Positions 14,605 to 20,021 of a DNA stretch of 20,021 bases are shown here, piece after piece (the stretch's first letter is position 1; the number at the start of each line of letters is the position of its first letter). A model generated the notes under the pieces. That model saw nothing but the letters and a program-made list of their open reading frames with translations. It did not search any database and was not told the DNA's origin. The DNA is from WHSM01 sp050701635 (GTDB taxonomy: Bacteria > Actinomycetota > Actinomycetes > Mycobacteriales > Micromonosporaceae): positions 1-20,021 of the forward strand of contig JBOGDF010000059.1 of assembly GCA_050701635.1 (NCBI GenBank). The letters are read 5' to 3'. Position numbers and translations under genes: made by a program.

Positions 14605-14731
14605 CGCACCTCGCGGGGCATGTGCGGGTGTTCCTGATCGACCTGCTGGCCGGGTGCGGTTTCCATACCCCGCTAGGTCCCCCCGCCGGCAGGTGACCAA
14701 ACCGCGGGCGTGACCGTCGCCGCGGAGTCCA

Positions 14732-14897
14732 ACGACTTGGGTGCACGGGTAGCCGCCGGGCTGCGCCGGACCCACTCACCGACCGGCGGCGTTGTCGGGT
14801 CACCCGGATACAACACCGGTATCCGGGCAACCCTCCGCCTTGCCGGACGGCGAATGGGCCTCGGCTCGCTCCGACACCTACCGAGCACCCAAGTCGT
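14732..14897. repeat. 13-bp perfect inverted repeat pair spanning 166 bp
   Basis: ACGACTTGGGTGC at 14732-14744 is the exact reverse complement of GCACCCAAGTCGT at 14885-14897. The right arm abuts the fpg -10 box. The pair may mark a small mobile remnant, an inverted duplication of promoter-proximal sequence, or a paired operator; nothing in between looks coding. Confidence 0.6.
14803..14827. repeat. Hairpin, 9-bp perfect stem with 7-nt loop
   Basis: CCCGGATAC (14803-14811) pairs with GTATCCGGG (14819-14827). No T-tract follows on either strand. It may be a terminator for leftward decay transcripts or a structural element within the inverted repeat pair. Confidence 0.6.
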
Positions 14898-14902
14898 ACA
14901 CT
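14897..14902 (+). promoter_or_regulatory. -10 box TACACT for a leaderless fpg transcript
   Basis: TACACT ends 7 nt before the GTG at 14910, and no ribosome binding site is present. The upstream bases belong to the right arm of the inverted repeat. Confidence 0.5.
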
Positions 14903-14909
14903 TCACGCC

Positions 14910-15764
14910 GTGCCGGAGCTTCCCGAGGTCGAGACCGTACGCGCCGGCCTGGAGAAGTGGGTGGTGGGGCGGCGGATAGCCGCGGTCGAGGTGTTGCACC
15001 CCCGACCGGTACGCCGCCACCCGGCCGGGCCGGAGGACTTCGCGGCGGCGCTGACCGGGCGGATCGTCACCGGGGCGCGGCGGCGGGGCAAGTTCCTGTG
15101 GCTGCCGTTGGACAGCGGCGACGCGCTGCTGGGGCACCTCGGGATGTCGGGCCAGATGCTGCTCAGCCCGCCCGACCTGCCGCCGCACCGGCACCTGCGG
15201 GTGGTGTTCGACTTCGCCGACGACGGGCCGCAGCTGCGGTTCGTGGACCAGCGGATGTTCGGCGGGGTGTCGATCTCCGCCGGGGGCGCCGTACTGCCGC
15301 CGGAGATCGCCCACATCGGGCTGGATCCGCTGGAGTCCGGGTTCGACGACGAGGTGTTCGTGGCGGCGGTACGCCGGCGGCGTACCGGGATCAAGCGGGC
15401 GTTGCTGGACCAGACGCTGGTTTCCGGGATCGGCAACATCTACGCCGACGAGGCGCTGTGGCGCGCCGGGCTGCACGGCGAGCGGCGTACCGAAACCCTG
15501 ACCCGGCCGGTGCTGCGCCGGCTGGTCGGTCACGTGAAGGACGTGCTCTCCGCCGCGATCGTCGACGGTGGTACGTCGTTCGACGCGCTGTACGTCAACG
15601 TCAACGGCGAATCCGGGTACTTCGAGGTGTCGCTGGCGGCGTACGGGCGCGAGGGCAGACCGTGCCCCCGGTGCGGTACCCCCATTCGGCGGGAATCATT
15701 TGCCAATCGGTCATCTTTCTCCTGCCCCAAATGCCAGAAGAGGCCGCGCATCAGAGCCGTTTGA
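14910..15764 (+). CDS. mutM: Formamidopyrimidine-DNA glycosylase (bifunctional, AP lyase)
   Basis: Fpg/MutM removes 8-oxoguanine and formamidopyrimidines and cleaves the abasic site. The 284-residue protein begins MPELPEVETVR, with catalytic proline 2 and glutamate 3, and has lysine 61 in RRGKFLWLP. LGHLGMSGQM and the helix-two-turn-helix part QTLVSGIGNIYADEALW follow. A C-terminal zinc finger has C252, C255, C272 and C275. The GTG start encodes the methionine before the catalytic proline, so it is certain. The last 28 or so codons (from about 15681) use ATT, TCA, TTT, AAT, TCT, AAA, AGA and GTT, which are rare in the rest of the gene, although the protein motif is intact. Confidence 0.96.
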   Translation: MPELPEVETVRAGLEKWVVGRRIAAVEVLHPRPVRRHPAGPEDFAAALTGRIVTGARRRGKFLWLPLDSGDALLGHLGMSGQMLLSPPDLPPHRHLRVVFDFADDGPQLRFVDQRMFGGVSISAGGAVLPPEIAHIGLDPLESGFDDEVFVAAVRRRRTGIKRALLDQTLVSGIGNIYADEALWRAGLHGERRTETLTRPVLRRLVGHVKDVLSAAIVDGGTSFDALYVNVNGESGYFEVSLAAYGREGRPCPRCGTPIRRESFANRSSFSCPKCQKRPRIRAV

Positions 15765-15804
15765 CGGCTATCTGACAACCCAAGGGGAATCGGTTTTGCG
15801 AGGA

Positions 15805-15810
15805 TATTCT
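15805..15810 (+). promoter_or_regulatory. -10 box TATTCT upstream of the GH114 lipoprotein gene
   Basis: TATTCT ends 6 nt before the GTG at 15817, the leaderless pattern, and is the most consensus-like -10 seen in the window. It would drive the four-gene sugar cluster independently of fpg. Confidence 0.5.
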
Positions 15811-15816
15811 GACCAT

Positions 15817-16824
15817 GTGTCGGAGGTATGCAGATTGCTGCTGGTCGGCGCGTTGTCTGTCGTCAGCATGATTTCTGCCGGCTGTTCGGGCAGTGCCGGG
15901 CCCGACGCCGAGCCGGGGAAGAATGGGAAGCCGTCGGTGAATGCCACAGCCAGTGCGAGCCCGGGGCGGCCTGTGGGCGGCCCTGACAACAGCGCGCTGC
16001 GGAAGCCACCGGCGAGCCCCCGGCAGGTCACCAGCTGGGTCTACCAGCTGCAGTCCTATCCCGGCGGGCGGCTCGACAAGCTCGCCGCCAGCCCGCACCA
16101 GCTCGCCGTCATCGATCTCGCCCGCGACGCGTCTACCAGCTACTTCACCCGTACGGAGATCCAAGAGCTGCAGCGCCGGGGGAAGCGGGTGCTGGCGTAC
16201 TTCGAGATCGGCTCGATCGAGGACTTCCGCCCGGAGTACCGCGCCGTACGCGACCGCAAGCTCGCGCTGAACGAGTGGTCGGACTGGCCGGGCGAGTACT
16301 TCGTACGGTATTGGGAACGCTCCTGGTGGGACCTGACGGTAAAGCCGCGGCTCGACCAGGCGATCGCCGCCGGATTCGACGGCGTTTATCTGGACACGCC
16401 GCTGGCGTACGAAGAAATCGATTTGAAACTGGTGTCCGGGGAAACTCGGGAAACACTCGGCCGCAAGATGGTCGACTTGATTGTGAAGATCAGCCGGTAC
16501 GCCAAGTCGGCCAAGCCGGGATTCTGGATTTTCCCGCAGAATTCCCCGGAGCTGGCCCGCTACTCCGGTTACACCCGCGCTATCGACGGCATCGGCATGG
16601 AAGAGCTGTTCTTCCTCGCCACCGACGAGGCGTGCACCCAGGACTTCTGCGCGGAGAACCTCGCCGCGACCCGCCGGCTGCGCGACGCCGGCAAGTTGGT
16701 GCTCGCCGTGGACTACGCCGAGCGCCCCGGCAACCGCAGCACCGCATGCCGGCGCTACCGCCAGGAGCGCTTCGTCGGGTACGTCACCGGCGTGGAGCTC
16801 GACGACATCAGACCGCACTGCTGA
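15817..16824 (+). CDS. GH114-type (endo-alpha-1,4-polygalactosaminidase family) lipoprotein
   Basis: The 335-residue protein has a lipoprotein-type signal: a short n-region, hydrophobic LLLVGALSVVSMI, and SAGC with the lipidated cysteine at 23. A Ser/Pro/Gly linker leads to a TIM-barrel domain from about residue 70. Family landmarks are VYQLQSYPG, AVIDLARD, RVLAYFEIGSIEDFRPEY (residues 126-141), GFDGVYLDTP (aspartate 193), DGIGMEELFF (glutamates 262 and 263) and LVLAVDYAE. GH114 enzymes cut alpha-1,4-linked polygalactosamine; the true substrate here is unknown. A TTG at 15796 with AAGGGGA 7 nt upstream is an alternative start adding seven residues. Codon use is less GC-biased than its neighbours, which suggests transfer. 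It is 12 nt upstream of the dehydrogenase gene. Confidence 0.85.
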   Translation: MSEVCRLLLVGALSVVSMISAGCSGSAGPDAEPGKNGKPSVNATASASPGRPVGGPDNSALRKPPASPRQVTSWVYQLQSYPGGRLDKLAASPHQLAVIDLARDASTSYFTRTEIQELQRRGKRVLAYFEIGSIEDFRPEYRAVRDRKLALNEWSDWPGEYFVRYWERSWWDLTVKPRLDQAIAAGFDGVYLDTPLAYEEIDLKLVSGETRETLGRKMVDLIVKISRYAKSAKPGFWIFPQNSPELARYSGYTRAIDGIGMEELFFLATDEACTQDFCAENLAATRRLRDAGKLVLAVDYAERPGNRSTACRRYRQERFVGYVTGVELDDIRPHC

Positions 16825-16836
16825 AGGAGCCCGACA

Positions 16837-18204
16837 GTGGACAGTTTCACCCGGATCGGCGTCGTCGGGATGGGGTATGTGGGTCTCACCCTCACCGCCG
16901 CGCTGGCCCGTAAGGGCTTCACGGTGTACGGCGTGGACACCCAGCCGTCGGTCCTGGATTCGCTGTCCCGCGGCGAGCCGCACATCTTCGAGCCCGGTGT
17001 GGCGGAGGTGTTCGCCGAGTACGTCGGCACCCGGATCCTGATCGGCTCCGAGCTGCCCGCCGAGCCGGTCGACGCGGCGGTGCTGTGCGTGTCGACCCCG
17101 GTGGACGAGGTCAGCCACGAGCCGTACCTGAAGAACCTCGCGGCGAGCGCCGAGCACGTGGCGCAGCGCTGCGACCCGCGCACCCTGGTGGTGGTACGCA
17201 GCACCGTGCCGGTCGGCACCAGCCGGGCCGTCGTACTGCCGCCGCTGGCCGACGCCTGGGGCGACGGCAACGTGAAGCTGGTGATGGCGCCGGAGCGCAC
17301 CATCCAGGGTCAGGCGCTGCGGGAGCTGGTGGAGCTGCCGCAGGTGGTCGGCGGCCTCGACGCCCCCAGCCTCGAGGCCGGCGTCACCTTCTTCGGCGGG
17401 CTCGCCCGGCAGCTGGTCCCGGTGTCGACGCTGGAGACCGCGGAGCTGGTGAAGCTGACCAACAACTGCCACACCGACGTCATCTACTCCTTCGGCAACG
17501 AGGTCGCGCTGCTCGCCGAGGGGCTCGGGCTCGACCCGCTCGAGGTGATCCGGGCGACCAACCTGGACTACCCGCGTCCCGACATCGCCAAGCCCGGGTA
17601 CGTGGGCGGCGGCTGCCTGTCGAAGGACCCGTACATCATGCTGCGTACCGGGGAGACCGCCGGCCACCCGCCGCGGCTGATCGCCGACGCGCGGTCGCTG
17701 AACGAGCGGCTGCCGGTGCATGTCGCCGAGCGGGTGGTCGCACAGCTGCGGGACGCCGTCGGGTTCACGGCGGGGATGACGCTGCTGGTGCTGGGGTGGG
17801 CGTACAAGGGGTGGCCGCCCACCGACGACATGCGCGGCACCCCGATCGCGTCGATGACGCCGGTGTTCGCCGAGGCGGGGCTGCGGGTGCTGGGGCACGA
17901 CCCGCTGGTCTCCGACGCGGTGATCACCGGGTACGGCGGCGTACCGGTGGAGCTGGCGGAGGGGTTCGCCGGCGCCGACGCGGTGCTGGTGATCACCGAC
18001 CATCCCGACTACCGGACGATGGAGCTGGCGCCGCTGCTCTCCGGCGGCCGGATCCGCCTGGTGTACGACTCGTGGCGGATCCTGGACGAGGCCGAGGTAC
18101 GCCGCCACGGCGCCCGCTACGCCGGCATCGGCTACGTACCGGCGGCGGAGGCTCCCACGCGGCGCGTGTCGACGCAGGCCGCGGCGAAGCCGGCGGTGGC
18201 GTGA
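16837..18204 (+). CDS. Nucleotide-sugar 6-dehydrogenase (UDP-ManNAc/UDP-glucose dehydrogenase family)
   Basis: The enzyme oxidises a UDP-sugar at C6 to a uronic acid, using two NAD+. The 455-residue protein has GMGYVG at residues 11-16, CVSTPVDE, RSTVPVGTS, and APERTIQGQALRELVELPQVVGG. The last motif resembles the WecC/TviB (UDP-N-acetylhexosamine) branch more than glucose-specific Ugd. ETAELVKLTNNCHTDVIYSFGNE and GGGCLSKDPYIM, with catalytic cysteine 260, follow. The C-terminal lobe has GWAYKGWPPTDDMRGTP. GTG at 16837 has AAGGAG with 7-nt spacing. The stop overlaps the start of the epimerase gene (TGATG). An amino-sugar substrate is an inference from one motif and from the GH114 neighbours. 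Confidence 0.9.
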   Translation: MDSFTRIGVVGMGYVGLTLTAALARKGFTVYGVDTQPSVLDSLSRGEPHIFEPGVAEVFAEYVGTRILIGSELPAEPVDAAVLCVSTPVDEVSHEPYLKNLAASAEHVAQRCDPRTLVVVRSTVPVGTSRAVVLPPLADAWGDGNVKLVMAPERTIQGQALRELVELPQVVGGLDAPSLEAGVTFFGGLARQLVPVSTLETAELVKLTNNCHTDVIYSFGNEVALLAEGLGLDPLEVIRATNLDYPRPDIAKPGYVGGGCLSKDPYIMLRTGETAGHPPRLIADARSLNERLPVHVAERVVAQLRDAVGFTAGMTLLVLGWAYKGWPPTDDMRGTPIASMTPVFAEAGLRVLGHDPLVSDAVITGYGGVPVELAEGFAGADAVLVITDHPDYRTMELAPLLSGGRIRLVYDSWRILDEAEVRRHGARYAGIGYVPAAEAPTRRVSTQAAAKPAVA

Positions 18205-19154
18205 TGAGCGCGCTGGTGCTGGGCGGGGCCGGGTTCATCGGGCTGCACCTGACCCGCCGGCTGCTCGACGACGGCCACGAGGTGACGATCGTCGACGACT
18301 TCTCGCGGGGACGCGACGACCCGGAGCTGGCGGCGATCCGGCCGCACGTCGCGCTGCGGCACGCCGACCTGACCGACCCGGAGGCGTACGCCGAGCTGCC
18401 CCGCGCCGACCACGTCTACCTGCTCGCCGCCGTGGTGGGGGTACGCAACGTGGAGCGCGACCCGGCCCGGGTGATGCGGGTGAACACGCTGGTCACGCAG
18501 CATCTCCTGGACTGGATCGCGCCCGAGCAGCGGCTGTTCTACGCGTCCACCAGCGAGGCGTACGCGGGAGCGGTGACCGCCGGCATCGCGGCGGTGCCGA
18601 CCGCGGAGGACGTACCGCTGCTGGTGGCGGACGTCGCGGCGCCCCGGTTCGCGTACGCGATCAGCAAGCTCTGGGGCGAAGCGGCCGTGATCCACGCCGC
18701 CCGCGCGAAGGGCTTCGAGTACGTCATCGGCCGCTTCCACAACGTGTACGGCCCCCGGATGGGCGCCGACCACGTGGTGCCCGAGCTGGCGCTGCGCGCG
18801 ATGTCCGGCGAAGACCCCTTCACGGTGTACGGCACCGACCAGTTCCGCGCGTTCTGCTACATCGACGACGCCGTCGACGCGATCGTACGGCTGGTCGCCA
18901 GCGACGCGGCCCAGGGCGAGATCGTGCACATCGGCAACGACACCGAGACCAACATCGGCGACCTGGCGAAGCTGGTGCTCCGGCTGGTCGGGATGGACCC
19001 GGTGCTGCGCCCGGAGCCCGCGCCGCCCGGCTCGGTCGCCCGCCGCTGCCCGGATATCACGAAGCTGCGGGCGCTGACCGGATTCGAGCCCACGGTGCCG
19101 TTGGAGGACGGCGTACGCCGTACCGCCGACTGGTACCGGGAGCACTGGACCTAG
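18204..19154 (+). CDS. NAD-dependent sugar epimerase/dehydratase (extended SDR)
   Basis: The 316-residue protein is an extended short-chain dehydrogenase acting on nucleotide sugars. GGAGFIG at residues 7-13 binds NAD. LLAAVVGV, the serine-containing FYASTSEAY, and catalytic tyrosine 151 and lysine 155 in YAISK follow. RFHNVYGPRMG and AFCYIDDAVDAIVRL are typical of 4-epimerases, 4,6-dehydratases and UDP-uronate decarboxylases. The product cannot be told apart by eye; acting just after a uronic-acid-forming dehydrogenase, C4-epimerisation or decarboxylation are both reasonable. ATG at 18204 overlaps the upstream stop, indicating coupled translation. Confidence 0.9.
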   Translation: MSALVLGGAGFIGLHLTRRLLDDGHEVTIVDDFSRGRDDPELAAIRPHVALRHADLTDPEAYAELPRADHVYLLAAVVGVRNVERDPARVMRVNTLVTQHLLDWIAPEQRLFYASTSEAYAGAVTAGIAAVPTAEDVPLLVADVAAPRFAYAISKLWGEAAVIHAARAKGFEYVIGRFHNVYGPRMGADHVVPELALRAMSGEDPFTVYGTDQFRAFCYIDDAVDAIVRLVASDAAQGEIVHIGNDTETNIGDLAKLVLRLVGMDPVLRPEPAPPGSVARRCPDITKLRALTGFEPTVPLEDGVRRTADWYREHWT

Positions 19155-19171
19155 GAGTGGGTGAGTACACG

Positions 19172-19867
19172 ATGCCGCCAGGAGAGATCGCGTTCTACTA
19201 CGGGGCGGGTGAGCTGGAACGGCTCACGAAGTACCGCCGCGTGGTGCTGCAGGGCGACTCGTACGACGCCGACGAGCTGGCGCAGCTGCGCGCGGCCGGC
19301 GTACACACCCTGTGCTATCTCAGCCTGACCGAAGACGCGGGTCCGCCGGCGCCCTGGCAGCTGGACGAACGCAATCCCGACTGGGGCAGCGCTTTCGTCG
19401 ACGTCGGCGAGCCGCGCTGGGTGGCGCACGTGATCGGCCAGGCGCAGGACGCCGTACGGAAGGGGTTCGCGGGGCTGTTCCTGGACACCCTCAACATCGA
19501 GCTGACGCACCCGCAGCTGGTGCCGCACCTGCTGGCCCTGGTGGCGTCGCTGCGGGAGGAGACGTACCCGGCGTACCTGCTGGCCAACCGCGGGTTCGGG
19601 CTGCTGCCGCGGCTCGGCGACCTGGTCGACGGGGTGCTGTTCGAGTCGTTCTCCGCCCGCTGGACCCCCGACGGCGGCTACGCCCCCTGGCCCCCGGACA
19701 CCCTCGAAGTGCACGCCCAGTACGCCGAGCGGCTGCTCCAGCTCGACGTCGACGTGTACGCCCTCGACTACGCCGACTCCGCCGCGCTCGCCGACTTCGC
19801 CCGGCTGCGCGCCCACCAGTTCGGCATCCCCTGCTTCGTCAGCAACCGCGAACTCAGCCTGCTGTAG
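19172..19867 (+). CDS. GH114-like TIM-barrel protein, cytoplasmic
   Basis: The 231-residue protein has no signal peptide or membrane segment. It follows the same strand order as the lipoprotein at 15817: IAFYYGAG, VVLQGDSYD, VHTLCYLSLTED, KGFAGLFLDTLN (aspartate 105), AYLLANRGFG, LVDGVLFESFSARW (glutamate 158) and VDVYALDYADS. I infer a divergent member of the GH114 / TM1410-like barrel group. It could act on a lipid-linked or nucleotide-linked intermediate inside the cell, or have lost catalysis. ATG at 19172 has GGTGAG 6 nt upstream. A GTG at 19157 just after the epimerase stop is the alternative start (five residues longer). Confidence 0.75.
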   Translation: MPPGEIAFYYGAGELERLTKYRRVVLQGDSYDADELAQLRAAGVHTLCYLSLTEDAGPPAPWQLDERNPDWGSAFVDVGEPRWVAHVIGQAQDAVRKGFAGLFLDTLNIELTHPQLVPHLLALVASLREETYPAYLLANRGFGLLPRLGDLVDGVLFESFSARWTPDGGYAPWPPDTLEVHAQYAERLLQLDVDVYALDYADSAALADFARLRAHQFGIPCFVSNRELSLL

Positions 19868-19870
19868 CGA

Positions 19871-19903
19871 GGCCCGCGGAGACTGCCGAGACCCGCCGGG
19901 GCC
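19871..19903. terminator. Possible bulged hairpin between convergent genes
   Basis: GGCCCGCGG at 19871-19879 can pair with CCGCCGGGGCC at 19893-19903 with small bulges. It sits right after the stop codon of the GH114-like gene and before a convergent gene. No T-tract. The region also repeats GAGACCCGC twice. Confidence 0.25.
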
Positions 19904-19936
19904 CAGCGGGGCGCGCTGAGACCCGCAGAGGCCTGG

Positions 19937-20021
19937 TCAGGCCGCGGTGGTGCTGGCCGGGCCGGCGCCGGCCCAGGCGAGCTCGGCCGACTCCGCGAGG
20001 CTGTACAGCGGCGCCCACCCC
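19937..20021 (-). CDS. C-terminal end of a probable NAD-dependent epimerase/dehydratase (cut by window edge)
   Basis: On the minus strand the frame entering from the right edge reads GWAPLYSLAESAELAWAGAG and ends seven residues later at a TGA (19939-19937). GW-x-P-x-YSL followed by an alanine-rich helix with a tryptophan resembles the last helix of GalE-like nucleotide-sugar epimerases. Only 27 residues are visible, so this is tentative. It would fit with the sugar genes that converge on it. Confidence 0.45.
   Translation of the reverse strand, partial: GWAPLYSLAESAELAWAGAGPASTTAA

Larger units (their letters stand above)
14605..14909. other. Gene-poor stretch upstream of fpg
   Basis: I see no credible gene here. 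It probably holds decayed 5' parts of the iron permease gene at one end and the fpg promoter at the other. Between them are a 13-bp inverted repeat pair (14732-14744 with 14885-14897) and a strong hairpin (14803-14827). A short plus-strand frame from GTG 14710 overlaps fpg in another phase and has no family features. Confidence 0.6.

Noticed and set aside
14710..14979. Plus-strand frame of 89 codons before fpg
   Set aside because: It overlaps fpg in another phase, lacks a ribosome site, and its composition follows the repeats, not a protein.
15751..18108. A 785-codon open frame on the minus strand opposite the sugar genes
   Set aside because: It is a shadow of GC-biased codons on the other strand: rich in H, R, Q, G and V, with no family motifs, and it spans two well-supported genes.

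Overview
The window is chromosomal DNA from a very GC-rich actinobacterium. Third codon positions are almost always G or C, GTG starts are common, and the tetramers GTAC/TACG are frequent. The gene content points the same way: coenzyme F420 synthesis (cofC), DUF3515, a SepIVA-like coiled-coil protein, and the block DUF177-rpmF-rnc followed by fpg. A Micromonosporaceae-type genome is my best guess. It rests on gene order and base usage, not on a database search.

Layout. Positions 1-189 (minus) hold the start of cofC, which runs off the left edge. gpsA and ddl follow on the plus strand. A minus-strand group of three (a stand-alone AsnC/Lrp ligand-binding domain, DUF3515, an SRPBCC protein) sits between ddl and thiL and diverges from thiL. 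thiL is followed by a GNAT acetyltransferase that converges with rpmB. A tightly packed plus-strand operon then runs fakA-like, recG, rsmD, coaD and sepIVA-like; the first three junctions overlap by 1-4 nt and the last has a 5-nt gap. Next come DUF177 (yceD), rpmF and rnc, with a GT-C type membrane glycosyltransferase overlapping the end of rnc. After that lies a decayed fragment of a low-affinity iron permease gene, a gene-poor stretch of about 300 bp with inverted repeats, and fpg.

The right end is the accessory part. After fpg there is a four-gene plus-strand group: a GH114-type lipoprotein, a nucleotide-sugar 6-dehydrogenase, an NAD-dependent sugar epimerase/dehydratase, and a second, cytoplasmic GH114-like TIM-barrel protein. 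A convergent minus-strand gene with an epimerase-like C-terminus enters from the right edge. Two nucleotide-sugar enzymes bracketed by two endo-polygalactosaminidase-type proteins suggest a small locus for making and trimming an amino-sugar or uronic-acid surface polymer. This is the most novel unit in the window.

Non-coding structure is also notable. Two copies of a palindromic intergenic repeat lie at the 3' ends of ddl and thiL. A long inverted repeat covers the stop codons of the convergent GNAT and rpmB genes. Several genes have a TANNNT box 6-7 nt before the start codon, which is the signature of leaderless transcripts in Actinobacteria. The last codons of fpg and the start of the GH114 gene have visibly different codon use, as if a recombination junction lies inside fpg.
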